Source: Candidatus Endomicrobiellum mastotermitis (lineage in GTDB: Bacteria; Elusimicrobiota; Endomicrobiia; Endomicrobiales; Endomicrobiaceae). From it: a DNA stretch of 64,000 bases. The stretch covers positions 1 through 64,000 of the forward strand of contig JAISTT010000011.1 of the NCBI GenBank assembly GCA_031272445.1, given 5' to 3'. The notes beneath the pieces were generated by a model that was given only the letters and a program-made list of their open reading frames with translations, was not told the DNA's origin and ran no database searches. A program made the position numbers and the translations under genes. This document shows positions 1 through 10,238 of the stretch, one piece after another; position 1 is the first letter of the stretch; each line of letters opens with the position of its first letter.

Positions 1-33
1 GTCTGATTTTCTATTCTACTATCTCTAACTGAT

Positions 34-327
34 TTATTTTGTATATTTTGCTACTACCTCTCCGACTTTCTGTATAGCTCTTGCAGTTAAGTTTACTGCC
101 ATCTTTAATAAATGGCCTAACCTTGTAACAAACACAATCTCTCACTTCACTTGTCTCTTTCGTTTAATAGTCCAAAGGCAATGTATGTATGGGACATCAG
201 CACATTCTTTATTTTTGAAACTTTTCTCCTGAATATCCTTAGCAATACACGCCATGGCATCACTATTATACGAAATAAATGTGACGGTTTCACGTTCTAC
301 TCCTTCTTTTACTTCGCCCCAAGACAT
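34..327 (-). pseudogene. Unidentified small ORF with in-frame TGA (possible gene remnant)
   Basis: ORF 142..327 ends in TGA, but the same frame continues as EIVFVTRLGHLLKMAVNLTARAIQKVGEVVAKYTK to a TAA at 34-36; no family recognised. Confidence 0.3.
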
Positions 328-402
328 ATTTTAGATAATCCCAACATCTTCGTTATTCCTCTTTGATCATGTTTGTCTGCATAGCTCTTATTATATTTAT
401 GT

Positions 403-666
403 TTATGGAATTGTATCCAAAATCTCATTAAATTTCTGATCAGAATGACCTGTTATTTCAATAGTTTTTTCTCTGCCTCTCTCACCTTTTCTCAAAAAAA
501 TCATTGACCTTTTTACATCAAAAAAATCTGATAAAAAATCACACAGTTCTTCATTTGCTTGACCTTCAACTGCAGGAGCTACAACTTTTACTCTTAAAAT
601 AGAACCTACCCTACTAACAACTTCATTCTTTTTTGAGTTAGGTATCACTCTAACTTTGATAATCAT
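403..666 (-). CDS. DUF167 / YggU-family protein
   Basis: 87 aa, MIIKVRVIPNSKKNEV...LRVKVVAPAVEGQANEEL typical of DUF167. Confidence 0.85.
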   Translation of the reverse strand: MIIKVRVIPNSKKNEVVSRVGSILRVKVVAPAVEGQANEELCDFLSDFFDVKRSMIFLRKGERGREKTIEITGHSDQKFNEILDTIP

Positions 667-720
667 TAGTATTCTCCCACTATATCTACCATATAATAAT
701 TATTTAGAGGTCTCTAAATT

Positions 721-1527
721 TTATTTACTCAGTTCTTTAGACCTTTCCATGGCTCTTTTCATAGCTCCATATACAATATCTGAAAAATTTTCTGAGTCAA
801 AATAATTTAATGCTGCTTCAGTCGTACCATTTGGAGACTTAACTCTTTCTTTCAATATTTTAGGAGATTCCCTTGTAATATAAAGCATTTTGCCTGAACC
901 ATAAACCGTTTGGACTGCAAATTCTCTTGCTGTCTCTTCATCTAACCCAAGCTTCTTAGCAGCCTTCTGCATAAGTTCGCAAAAATAGAATATATATCCT
1001 GTTCCAGAACCAGATAGAGCTGTGATAACATCAAATTTTTCTTCATCAAGAATTTTTACTTTACCAATAGCTGAAAATAAATGCTTTGCTTCCTGAAGTT
1101 GAACATTAGAAACAAATTTTCCTTTGCATAAAGCTGTAACACTAGAAAGAACAAGAGCTGAAGTATTAGGCATAGCCCTAATAACCGCAGTATCTTGTAG
1201 AACATTATTCTCAATAAATTTAGTAGTTATTCCCGCAGCAATCGAAATAATAATTGTTTCCCCTTTTATTAAATTCTTTATCTCACTCAAAAGTTCAATC
1301 ATATTTTGCGGTTTAACAGAAAGAACAATTATATCAGCAAATAATACACCTTTACCCTTATCATCAGTTATAGATACACCAAATTTCTGTCGAAGATTTA
1401 ATAATTTCTCTTTAATAGTATCATTACAAATAATATTTTCTCGCGCTACTAGTCTAGCTTCTAAAATACCACTTATAATAGCCTGAGTCATATTTCCAGA
1501 GCCAATAAAAAAAAGTTTCTTACTCAT
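721..1527 (-). CDS. proC: Pyrroline-5-carboxylate reductase
   Basis: N-terminal FIGSGNMTQAIISG Rossmann motif and C-terminal VKSPNGTTEAAL. Confidence 0.93.
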   Translation of the reverse strand: MSKKLFFIGSGNMTQAIISGILEARLVARENIICNDTIKEKLLNLRQKFGVSITDDKGKGVLFADIIVLSVKPQNMIELLSEIKNLIKGETIIISIAAGITTKFIENNVLQDTAVIRAMPNTSALVLSSVTALCKGKFVSNVQLQEAKHLFSAIGKVKILDEEKFDVITALSGSGTGYIFYFCELMQKAAKKLGLDEETAREFAVQTVYGSGKMLYITRESPKILKERVKSPNGTTEAALNYFDSENFSDIVYGAMKRAMERSKELSK

Positions 1528-2219
1528 TTTTTCTTATATTCTCTTTCTCCAAATATTGCTGATCCTACTCTTATCATATTTGAACCTTCTTCAATGGCAA
1601 TTTTGTAATCATTAGACATTCCCATAGATAGAATATCAAATTCAGAATTTTTAAAAGATTTCTTAATATCTTCAAATAATTTATACACTTGCTTAAAATA
1701 GTATTTTGAATCTTTAGAATTCTTACTAAAAGGGGTTATAACCATCAACCCTCTTATTAAAACATTGTGGATTGACAAACACTTCTCATAAAAACCTTCC
1801 ACCTCATTTAGGTTAACACCTATTTTAGACATTTCATGTGAAACTTTCACTTCAATAAGACAATTTTGTAGTTTATTTAAATTCTTTGCATGACGACTTA
1901 TATTATATGCAAGACTCATAGTATCTAAAGAGTGTATCAAATCAAAGTTTTCTACAACTTTCTTTACCTTATTTGATTGCAAATGTCCTATAAAATGTTT
2001 TCTAATCCCTCTAAGAGAAAAGGCAAGCTGCTCAAATTTAGGTAGCGCCTCCTGTATTTTGCTTTCTCCTATATGCTTTATTCCACACCTTAAAGCTTCT
2101 AAGACATTTTGGTATGGGAAAGTTTTTGTCACAGCTACAATTTCAACAGAAGTACTCGAACTTTTGGCTAAATTCACAATATCTTTAATAAACTCTATAT
2201 TTTCCCTAATATTTCTCAT
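1524..2219 (-). CDS. YggS/PROSC-family PLP homeostasis protein
   Basis: VAVTKTFP, HFIGHLQSNK, SMGMSNDYKIAIEEGSNMIRVGSAIFG motifs; 4-bp overlap with proC. Confidence 0.92.
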   Translation of the reverse strand: MRNIRENIEFIKDIVNLAKSSSTSVEIVAVTKTFPYQNVLEALRCGIKHIGESKIQEALPKFEQLAFSLRGIRKHFIGHLQSNKVKKVVENFDLIHSLDTMSLAYNISRHAKNLNKLQNCLIEVKVSHEMSKIGVNLNEVEGFYEKCLSIHNVLIRGLMVITPFSKNSKDSKYYFKQVYKLFEDIKKSFKNSEFDILSMGMSNDYKIAIEEGSNMIRVGSAIFGEREYKKK

Positions 2220-3180
2220 TTTTAACCTATTTTGGTTAGAACCAAGTAATTATAACATATTTTTTATGCTTTGAAATTTTTGAGTATAATATTTTAACAT
2301 ATAAATTAAAATTTGCTATCTATCATGCTTAATCATTTTTTATGACTATCTCTTTAATCTTACTTAAATTAACTTTCTTAAGTTCTTTTTTATATTTTTA
2401 GGCCAAACCACAATATTCCTCAGCATTCACATTTTAAAGACTCTGAAAGTGTCTAATTTATAATTACAGATATATATGTTTTTATATACTCACATACTTT
2501 ATTGCGTATTCTTAAAATCATTAAAATATCCTTACTTATAAATTTTAACTCCTCATTGCATGGATAAAATAAAAGCAGAACTACCTGCATTATTGGTTAT
2601 TTACTTTACAATCTATATATAATTATAAGTAGTATTATTACTCTCTATTTTATTATCAACACTGAAAGGCACTAAAAGTTATAGGTTATATATAAATACA
2701 TGCTTATAGAAAAAAAACATTTGACAACACCAAGTAAAACTTATGCCTTGAATCATTTAATAAAAATGTTTTCTTCTTTTTGATTTACTATAATTGTACT
2801 TGCAGGCAATTAAGAATTATGACGACAAGGAAATAACGTATACCAACTGCTGAATATTCTTTAACTTTTAAGTAAATTCTTACTTTATCACAAAGAAAAT
2901 AAATTACTGACAATAATGTCGTCACATAAAGAAGACATATTTTATCTTTACTATAGGCAAAAAAGATATTGTGACTTATAAAAAACTTTATAAACCACTC
3001 GAAATATCAACACTTGGCGTATGACATATTATATTCTTTAGCATTATTCTTCAATCTATTGTTTTTTATATCGACGAAAAATACAAAACAGAATCTTAGA
3101 TCTGATCGTTAGGCTCCAAGATTTTACTAATTTTTCTACATGGTAGTTTAAATAATTAAATATAAGACAACTTCTCATTA

Positions 3181-3315
3181 TTAAAAGCTAATGTAAATAT
3201 GAACTCCAACCACATATGTAGTAATCACAATATATAACGCAATATTATACAATGTTGCACTTTTGAAAAAGATCTAACTAAAACTATACTAGTTAAGTTT
3301 TACCTTTTTCCAAAT
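3181..3315 (-). pseudogene. Possible 3' remnant of an outer-membrane beta-barrel gene
   Basis: Minus-strand frame VKLN*YSFS*IFFKSATLYNIALYIVITTYVVGVHIYISF* ends in an alternating-hydrophobic, Phe-terminal strand; two in-frame TAG codons. Confidence 0.25.
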
Positions 3316-3500
3316 ATCCATATTTTCTTATAATATAACTTTTTTTTAAAATAAGATTTTTGCATATACTCTCACAAAGAATTCAAGACCTTCAATAAAT
3401 GCTCATACGTTTTAGTAATATGCAAACTCAACAAGTTTTTACTATCTATAAGGATAAATCTTTTTTTATATATACCACAAATTCTTTATATTTGTTTTTA

Positions 3501-4670
3501 TCATTTGAACTCTCGTTTTAGTTCATCAACTTTATTAACTTTTTCCCAAGTGAAATCTTCTTCATTCCTTCCAAAATGTCCATAAACGGCAGTTTTGGAA
3601 AAGATTGGTTTACGGAGTTGTAAGTAATCCGTAATACCTTTAGGAGTAAGCGGGAATACTTTTCTTATAATAGGTTCTAACGCTAACTTTGAAATTTTGT
3701 TGTTGGAATGGTGCGTATCAATCATTACAGAAACAGGATCAGCTACACCAATAGCATAAGCAAGTTGAACTGTACATTTATCAACTATACCCGACGCAAC
3801 TATATTTTTCGCAATATGTCTTGCCATATAACAAGCACTCCTATCAACTTTAGTAGAGTCTTTTCCAGAAAATGCCCCTCCACCATGTGCAGCCATTCCA
3901 CCATAAGTATCAACTATTATTTTTCTTCCAGTAAGACCAGTGTCTACAGCAGGTCCACCAAATAAGAATTTACCTGTAGGATTAATATATATTTTTGTGT
4001 CTTTATCAATCAGATGTCCAAGTGTAGGTTCAATAATATTATTAAAAATCTCTTTTTTAGACTTACTCGTTATACTATCCCCTGTTATATCTAAAATTTC
4101 TTCAGTATGTTGTGTTGACAAAACAACAGCATCTATCCTTTTAGGTTGCCAATCTATGTACTCAATGGTTACTTGAGTTTTTCCATCTGGTCCTAAATAA
4201 GGTAAAGTATTTCTCTTTCTTACTTCAGAAAGTCTAATCGCAAGTTTATGTGCTAAAATTATAGGTAAAGGCATAAATTCAGGAGTTTCCTTACATGCAA
4301 AACCTATCATCAATCCCTGATCACCAGCCCCACCGATGTCAACACCCATAGCAATATCTGGAGATTGTGTGTTTATAACGTCAATTATGGCACACGTATT
4401 ACAATCAAACCCTAAGGATAAATTATTATAGCCTATCCTTTTTAAAGTCTCCTTTATAATATCTTTTGTATTAACTCTTGCAGTTGTAGTAATTTCTCCA
4501 CCTACAATAATCAATCCTTTGGAAATAAAAGTCTCACAGGCAACTCTTGCATCTGCATCTTGTTTTAGTATTTCATCCAAAATAGTATCAGAAACTATAT
4601 CACACACTTTGTCAGGATGACCCTCTGTAACAGATTCAGATGTAAAAAAATAACTACGACTTTCTGACAT
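3501..4670 (-). CDS. metK: S-adenosylmethionine synthetase
   Basis: [54 protein letters not shown]. Confidence 0.97.
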   Translation of the reverse strand: MSESRSYFFTSESVTEGHPDKVCDIVSDTILDEILKQDADARVACETFISKGLIIVGGEITTTARVNTKDIIKETLKRIGYNNLSLGFDCNTCAIIDVINTQSPDIAMGVDIGGAGDQGLMIGFACKETPEFMPLPIILAHKLAIRLSEVRKRNTLPYLGPDGKTQVTIEYIDWQPKRIDAVVLSTQHTEEILDITGDSITSKSKKEIFNNIIEPTLGHLIDKDTKIYINPTGKFLFGGPAVDTGLTGRKIIVDTYGGMAAHGGGAFSGKDSTKVDRSACYMARHIAKNIVASGIVDKCTVQLAYAIGVADPVSVMIDTHHSNNKISKLALEPIIRKVFPLTPKGITDYLQLRKPIFSKTAVYGHFGRNEEDFTWEKVNKVDELKREFK

Positions 4671-4705
4671 AAAACCCCTATCTCTACTTCCTTATTTATA
4701 TAAAA

Positions 4706-4726
4706 AGTACTGAATTTTTTCGTACT
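4706..4726 (-). terminator. Short hairpin plus T-run between recA and metK (terminator or metK leader hairpin)
   Basis: Minus strand AGTAC-GAA-AAAA-TTC-A-GTACT followed by TTTT. Confidence 0.3.
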
Positions 4727-4731
4727 AAAGC

Positions 4732-4763
4732 ATTATACATATAATTTGCTTTATTTTTGTCAA
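4732..4763 (-). promoter_or_regulatory. Candidate metK promoter with unusually long spacer
   Basis: Minus strand TTGACA (4758-4763) and TATAAT (4732-4737) separated by 20 bp. Confidence 0.35.
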
Positions 4764-4774
4764 AAAATATTTAT

Positions 4775-5842
4775 TTATTTCTTAGTACTTTTGTATATTC
4801 TTTTTTCCTTTACAATATCTTCCTCTACACCTTCACCTTTTTTATCAATCCCCCCAAAAACTCTTTCTTTTATTCTCACCTCTATTTCTTCAGTAAGTGT
4901 AGAGTTTTCGGATAAATAAGTTTTCACATTCTCTCTTCCCTGTCCAAGTTTTTCATCTCTATAACTAAAAAATGCTCCTGTTTTCTCAATTATTCCATAA
5001 CTTACACCCATATCTACTAAATACCCAAATCTATCAATGCCTTGCCCAAATATTATTTCAAACTCAGCTTGTTTAAATGGTGCTGCAACTTTATTTTTTA
5101 CAACTTTAACCCTCACTCTATTACCTAAAATTTCATCACCTTTTTTAACAGACTCAATTCTTCTTATATCCAGTCTTACAGAGGAATAAAATTTTAGTGC
5201 AAGTCCCCCTGGAGTTGTTTCAGGACTCCCCCACATTACACCTATTTTTTGTCTTAACTGATTAATAAATATTATTGAGGTTTTTGATTTAGAAATGTTT
5301 GATGTAAGCTTTCTAAGAGCCTGACTCATAAGTCTCGCCTGAAGACCTAAAAAAGAATCTCCCATTTCTCCCTCAATTTCAGCTTTAGGAACAAGAGCTG
5401 CTACAGAATCAACAATTATAATATCAACTGCCCCTGAGCGAACAAGCTTATCAGCAATTTCTAGTCCCTGCTCACCAGAATCTGGTTGGGATATTAAGAG
5501 GCTATCTATACACACACCCAGTTTTTGAGCATATTCAGGATCCATTGCATGTTCAGCATCAATATACGCTGCAATACCGCCTAGTTTTTGCGTTTCGGCA
5601 ATCATACATAAAGCTAAAGTTGTTTTACCTGACGCCTCAGGACCATAAATCTCAATTATCCTACCACGTGGAATTCCACCCACACCTATAGCTATATCAA
5701 GAGGTAAAGCACCGGTTGATATTGAATCAACTTTTTCTTTTAAACGTTTGTCACCGAGTCTCATAATTGCTTCTTTCCCAAAATCCTTCTCAATCTGTGA
5801 AAGAGCTAAATCCAACGCCTTAAGTTTTTCATCCTTTGCCAT
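4775..5842 (-). CDS. recA: Recombinase A
   Basis: [12 protein letters not shown] Walker [39 protein letters not shown]; strong GGAGGA SD upstream. Confidence 0.98.
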   Translation of the reverse strand: MAKDEKLKALDLALSQIEKDFGKEAIMRLGDKRLKEKVDSISTGALPLDIAIGVGGIPRGRIIEIYGPEASGKTTLALCMIAETQKLGGIAAYIDAEHAMDPEYAQKLGVCIDSLLISQPDSGEQGLEIADKLVRSGAVDIIIVDSVAALVPKAEIEGEMGDSFLGLQARLMSQALRKLTSNISKSKTSIIFINQLRQKIGVMWGSPETTPGGLALKFYSSVRLDIRRIESVKKGDEILGNRVRVKVVKNKVAAPFKQAEFEIIFGQGIDRFGYLVDMGVSYGIIEKTGAFFSYRDEKLGQGRENVKTYLSENSTLTEEIEVRIKERVFGGIDKKGEGVEEDIVKEKRIYKSTKK

Positions 5843-5903
5843 ACTCTTCCTCCATTTAGTATCAGCTTGTTATTTTGTTCTAAATTTTTTCATAAAAGTA
5901 CAT

Positions 5904-7373
5904 TTATAAATTAATACTTTCATTTCTCTCCACAACATCAATAAGGAATTGATGTATATAAACCATGGCTAAAGTATCCATCGCACAATACTTTAGTAAA
6001 TTACGTTTTGTTTGTTTTATTTTTTTACTACCATACACTCCCATTGCCATAAAAGCGAAAGCAGTAACAGCATCTCTACCATTCTTTATCTTCAAGTGAG
6101 AGTAGTCTAATTCAGGAATCAATATTGGAAGAACTTTTTTTATAGATGAACGACCATGAAAATTTACATCATAATAATTTTTTCTAATAATCAACTCAAG
6201 ATCTACTATCCTTTTAACTATTCCATCAAGTTTTCCAGATAAATCAGGGAAAATATCCATAAGCTTTAAAATAATGTTACGTTCAAAATTGGCATAAGTC
6301 ATTATACTTCCCTCTATATCTAGATATTCAATAAATTTTTCTGTAATTTCACGTCTACAATCCTTTTTTTGATCAACAATATATTCATAATGGTCTATAA
6401 TATTTCCTGCAATGTCAGTTTTATATATTGAAAACTGTGTTAAGAACTGTGAGTAAGGACCAACATGTTCATATAAAGGCAGTGCCGTACTCACTGATTC
6501 AAAATCTAGATAATAAAAGGGTTGTTTTATGTTGTGTATATATGTTTTTAAATCTTTTGAAACATAATTTGCACCAGTCAAAACACAATTTTTAACTATT
6601 TTTTGGGCTTTAGTAAGCTCAAAATCGGATGGAATTTTACAAATAGTATCAATTCCTGATGTTACTAATCTTTCAAGTGAAGCAGTTGAAAGATGTGGTA
6701 GGTCAAATATATGATTTTTAATACCCTTACCTATACAGGTGTTAAATACAGGACAATTCTTGCAATTTTTCTTTAAATAAGGCCTCGGCATATTTTTAGA
6801 TTTAATAATTTCAATGATTTCATCAGAAAGATTTAAAAACTCGTTAATTTTTAATTCAACTTTATCAGTACAATCTAATATTTTAAAAAACCTTGACACA
6901 TCCATACCAAAACGATAATCACTAGATAAGTGAAGGAGAGCATACCTTTGCACGTTTACACCTGCCTTAGCCAAAACCATTGCGTCAAAAGACATGTCAT
7001 TAATATATTTAAATTTGTATTTAGTACTAGGTTTAATTTCAAATAAGGATAATACATTACCATCATATTTCTTAAGTATGTCAATTTTTGCTAAATAATC
7101 AGTCGCAATAAAATAAGCTTCATAAATCGTTTTAACATTAGGATTAAATATCAATTCCCTAGCATATAATGCTGCAACATCAATCTTTGATTTCCATGCA
7201 TTCACACCATTTGAAAAAAGTTTATGTGACATTTCGAGAATAATTTCTCTTTCAAATTTTAAAAATCTACTATTAATCCCTATAAATTTTGGAATTATAT
7301 TTCTTTTTGTCATCCATCCTAGAGTAGGACAACGTAAATAATTGATAAAAATCGCTTTATTTATATACTTCAT
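5904..7373 (-). CDS. DUF2779-type protein: Cas4/RecB-like PD-(D/E)XK nuclease fused to an RNase H-like (DnaQ-like) exonuclease domain
   Basis: N-terminal YLRCPTLGW Cys, ID...LFEIKPSTK nuclease motif, CKNCPVFNTC Cys cluster, then FYYLDFESV...YANFERNIIL...YCAMDTLAMV. Confidence 0.78.
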   Translation of the reverse strand: MKYINKAIFINYLRCPTLGWMTKRNIIPKFIGINSRFLKFEREIILEMSHKLFSNGVNAWKSKIDVAALYARELIFNPNVKTIYEAYFIATDYLAKIDILKKYDGNVLSLFEIKPSTKYKFKYINDMSFDAMVLAKAGVNVQRYALLHLSSDYRFGMDVSRFFKILDCTDKVELKINEFLNLSDEIIEIIKSKNMPRPYLKKNCKNCPVFNTCIGKGIKNHIFDLPHLSTASLERLVTSGIDTICKIPSDFELTKAQKIVKNCVLTGANYVSKDLKTYIHNIKQPFYYLDFESVSTALPLYEHVGPYSQFLTQFSIYKTDIAGNIIDHYEYIVDQKKDCRREITEKFIEYLDIEGSIMTYANFERNIILKLMDIFPDLSGKLDGIVKRIVDLELIIRKNYYDVNFHGRSSIKKVLPILIPELDYSHLKIKNGRDAVTAFAFMAMGVYGSKKIKQTKRNLLKYCAMDTLAMVYIHQFLIDVVERNESINL

Positions 7374-7761
7374 AAATAATTAAGAAATTCCTTCTTTACA
7401 ATAAATGTATGTCATAATAATAAGAATATTTAGAAAATAAAAAGGAAAGAAACTATAATTTTATCTACCATAAAGTTACAAAGTTACTTATTATAGTTAT
7501 AAATTTTTTAACTACTTAAAAATTTTTTTATTCCAAATTAAAACTAATTTAATACTTCTCTTACTTTTTCGTTATTATATCAAAATCAAAATAGCTATTT
7601 TAAACAATTCGACCTTGTATCAAATTTTTCTCCGACTAAATTTAAAATAAGTAAATGAACTAATACTAAATATTTACTACATTAATCGCTATATTGTGTT
7701 TAGAGTTATATACATAATCACAATCAAAAGTGAAATCTTACCATACTTTGCACTTTTATGG

Positions 7762-7767
7762 TATAAT
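7762..7767 (+). promoter_or_regulatory. Extended -10 element upstream of the transporter
   Basis: TGGTATAAT; about 90 bp before the AAAGGAA SD and ATG at 7859. Confidence 0.4.
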
Positions 7768-7858
7768 TTTATTTGTATTATTTCGTAAGTTTCGTAACTC
7801 CAATAAAGTTAGTTAAATAAAATATTATAAATATAAAATAAAAAAAGGAACAATATTT

Positions 7859-9211
7859 ATGTTATCAAAACTCATTAATTGGATGAAGCCTCTTCCAGAC
7901 ACAGAAATTCAACTGAAAGACGAAAAACAAATTGCAAATTTATATAAATTTTGGCGCATAAGAATGTTCTTAGGCATGTATATTGGTTATATAGTGTACT
8001 ATTTTACGCGAAAAAATCTATCATTTGTAGCAACTGCTTTTATGAGAAACGTTGGTATTACAAAAATGGAGTTTGGCATTTTAAATTCACTAGCGTATAT
8101 ATCTTACGGTGTAGGAAAATTTTTAAGTGGTATATTCGCTGATAAGTGTAGTATAAGAACTTTCATGGCGCTAGGTCTAATTGGATCTTCTATAATTAAC
8201 CTCTTTTTTGGATTTCTTTATTCACTGCCTTTTATAACTTTCTTTTGGGGAATAAATGGCGGGTTGCAGTCAATGGGTTTTCCTCCGGTAGCAAAAGGGC
8301 TTGTATACTGGTTTTCTCCTAGTGAAAGAGCAACCAAATGGACATTATGGTCATCTTCTCACACTGTTGGAACTTTTCTCATAGGTATATTAGCGGCTTG
8401 GTGTATAGGATTGGGAGACTGGCGTGCAACATTTTACGTTCCCGGTATAATAGGACTGATAACCGGAATAGTTTTACTTTTTACTTTAACAGATAAACCT
8501 TCTTCACTAGGACTACCTCCTATTGATATCTATCATAATGACACTTTACCTTTAAAAAAACAAACAAAAGGACAAAAGTCTCTTTCCCATATGCAAATTT
8601 TATTTAAATATGTTCTATTCAACCCATTTTTATGGTCACTTGCAATAGCGTATACATTTATATACTTTATCCGTTTTGCCACATTAGACTGGGGTACCGT
8701 ATTTATGACTGAAAGGGGTTTATCGGAAAAAAATGCGGCATTTTTATTAGGGTTTATGCCTCTTATAGGTACTTTAGGAGGCATATCTTCAGGTTGGATT
8801 TCTGATAAATTTTTTAAAGGCCGTTGCGCACCTATTAGTATCATATATCTACTTTGCTTGATTTTCAGTTTGTGGGGTATGTATCATTTCACCAATGTAT
8901 CAACACCATGGTGGCTTATAGCATTATTTCTCTCTCTTGTAGGTTTTTTTGTGGATGGACCACAAAACCTTGTTGGTGGCGTACAAGTTTCCCGTATAAC
9001 TGTACAAGAGTCTATCGGAGCCGCTTGTGGTTTTACGGGAATGTTCGGTTATTTAGGTGCATTTTTATCCGGTATCGGTGCAGCTTGGATCATTGAAAAG
9101 TGGGGATGGCACGGCATATTCATATCTTGCGGAATATTTTGTGTAATGGCAATATTATTCATCATCATTACTTGGAAGAGAGAAAATACTAAACCTATTT
9201 TGAATCAATAG
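7859..9211 (+). CDS. MFS transporter, organophosphate:phosphate antiporter family (UhpC/UhpT/GlpT-like sugar-phosphate transporter)
   Basis: 450 aa, YIGYIVYYFTRKNLSF, GINGGLQSMGFPPVAKGLVYWFSPSERA, DGPQNLVGGVQVSRI typical of the OPA family. Confidence 0.85.
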   Translation: MLSKLINWMKPLPDTEIQLKDEKQIANLYKFWRIRMFLGMYIGYIVYYFTRKNLSFVATAFMRNVGITKMEFGILNSLAYISYGVGKFLSGIFADKCSIRTFMALGLIGSSIINLFFGFLYSLPFITFFWGINGGLQSMGFPPVAKGLVYWFSPSERATKWTLWSSSHTVGTFLIGILAAWCIGLGDWRATFYVPGIIGLITGIVLLFTLTDKPSSLGLPPIDIYHNDTLPLKKQTKGQKSLSHMQILFKYVLFNPFLWSLAIAYTFIYFIRFATLDWGTVFMTERGLSEKNAAFLLGFMPLIGTLGGISSGWISDKFFKGRCAPISIIYLLCLIFSLWGMYHFTNVSTPWWLIALFLSLVGFFVDGPQNLVGGVQVSRITVQESIGAACGFTGMFGYLGAFLSGIGAAWIIEKWGWHGIFISCGIFCVMAILFIIITWKRENTKPILNQ

Positions 9212-9877
9212 CACTTGTATGTTCAAAATCAAAGTAGGCATAAATGATATGCAAAAAACTAAACTACTAACTTCATTATACCAATTAATGCATTTTATGT
9301 TTACTGATAGATAGATATTTTGCTTCATTTTTACAATTCCATGATATATACCACACCAATCAATACAGTAGTATAAATGTTAAATATATAATATTTAAAC
9401 ACTATGGAAACAAAATGAAAGAGAGTTTTATAAAGAGTATATAACAGAGAGGTTTTTATTAAGAGGATGTTTGTGTATACGCGAAGAGTATGTATATTTA
9501 TGTAATATGTAAAAGAACGTAAGAATAAATTAGATGGAAATTACTCAAAAAGAATAAGAGAAGAGACCTTATTCAAATATATTTTAAGTATTTTTATGTT
9601 GCCTAATAAAAATTAAAAACTTGAGCAAGTTTCTTATGATGTATAGAAAAAGATACATTGATGTATTCATGGAATAGTGATTATAGTAAAAAATTACTTT
9701 AGTAAGCAGAGAGCAGATAAAGTAAGAAATCTTTAAACTTAAAGAAAGAATAAAAATGTGAGAGTAAGTCCCATTAGTTGTTCGTGTTCATATTCACACT
9801 ACATAAAGAAATACTAAAAAATCGATAATTACTATTTGTATTTTAAGTAAAAAGAGTTATTTACAAGAACTTTAATA

Positions 9878-9923
9878 AATCTCTCTTTTTGGCAAACAAA
9901 AATTTTATGTTTTAAGAGAGATT
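9878..9923. repeat. Perfect 10-bp inverted repeat just upstream of a promoter
   Basis: AATCTCTCTT (9878-9887) ... AAGAGAGATT (9914-9923). Confidence 0.6.
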
Positions 9924-9926
9924 ACA

Positions 9927-9955
9927 TTGACATTCTTATATTTTTACTATACAAT
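9927..9955 (+). promoter_or_regulatory. Strong sigma70-type promoter
   Basis: TTGACA (9927-9932), 17-bp spacer, TACAAT (9950-9955). Confidence 0.6.
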
Positions 9956-9992
9956 ACAGCGTAATTCACATATACAAAATTATAAGATAAAG

Positions 9993-10231
9993 ATGAAGAA
10001 AATGTTAAGCTTAATATTTGCAGTATTTTGTTATTTCATTTAGTTCTATCTAGTTTTGTCAATGTAAGTATAAGTTCACATAAGAAAAGCATTAATAATA
10101 AGTATATAAGATTATATGTAGATCTTGAAAACTGCATTAACAAAATTAAATGATATTGGCGAAAATTAAAATAAAAACTTAAGTGATATTTACGTCAGTT
10201 ATTCTCGTTTTGGGCAGAATAAATATTTAGG
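9993..10231 (+). pseudogene. Decayed secreted/outer-membrane (porin-like) gene start
   Basis: ATG at 9993 gives signal-peptide-like MKKMLSLIFAVFCYFI, then stops; other-frame segments VLSSFVNVSISSHKKSINNKYIRLYVDLENCINKIK and NKNLSDIYVSYSRFGQNKYLG are porin-like. Confidence 0.35.
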
Positions 10232-10238
10232 AGGAAAA

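Noticed and set aside
2275-3500. Candidate CRISPR or tandem repeat array in the long gap
   Set aside because: No regularly spaced direct repeats seen by eye; just AT-rich sequence
4671-4774. SAM riboswitch upstream of metK
   Set aside because: Leader is too short and lacks the conserved SAM-I/SAM-II-type elements; only a simple hairpin is visible
8533-8844. 103-aa minus-strand ORF within the transporter gene
   Set aside because: Antisense to a clear OPA-family transporter; no domain
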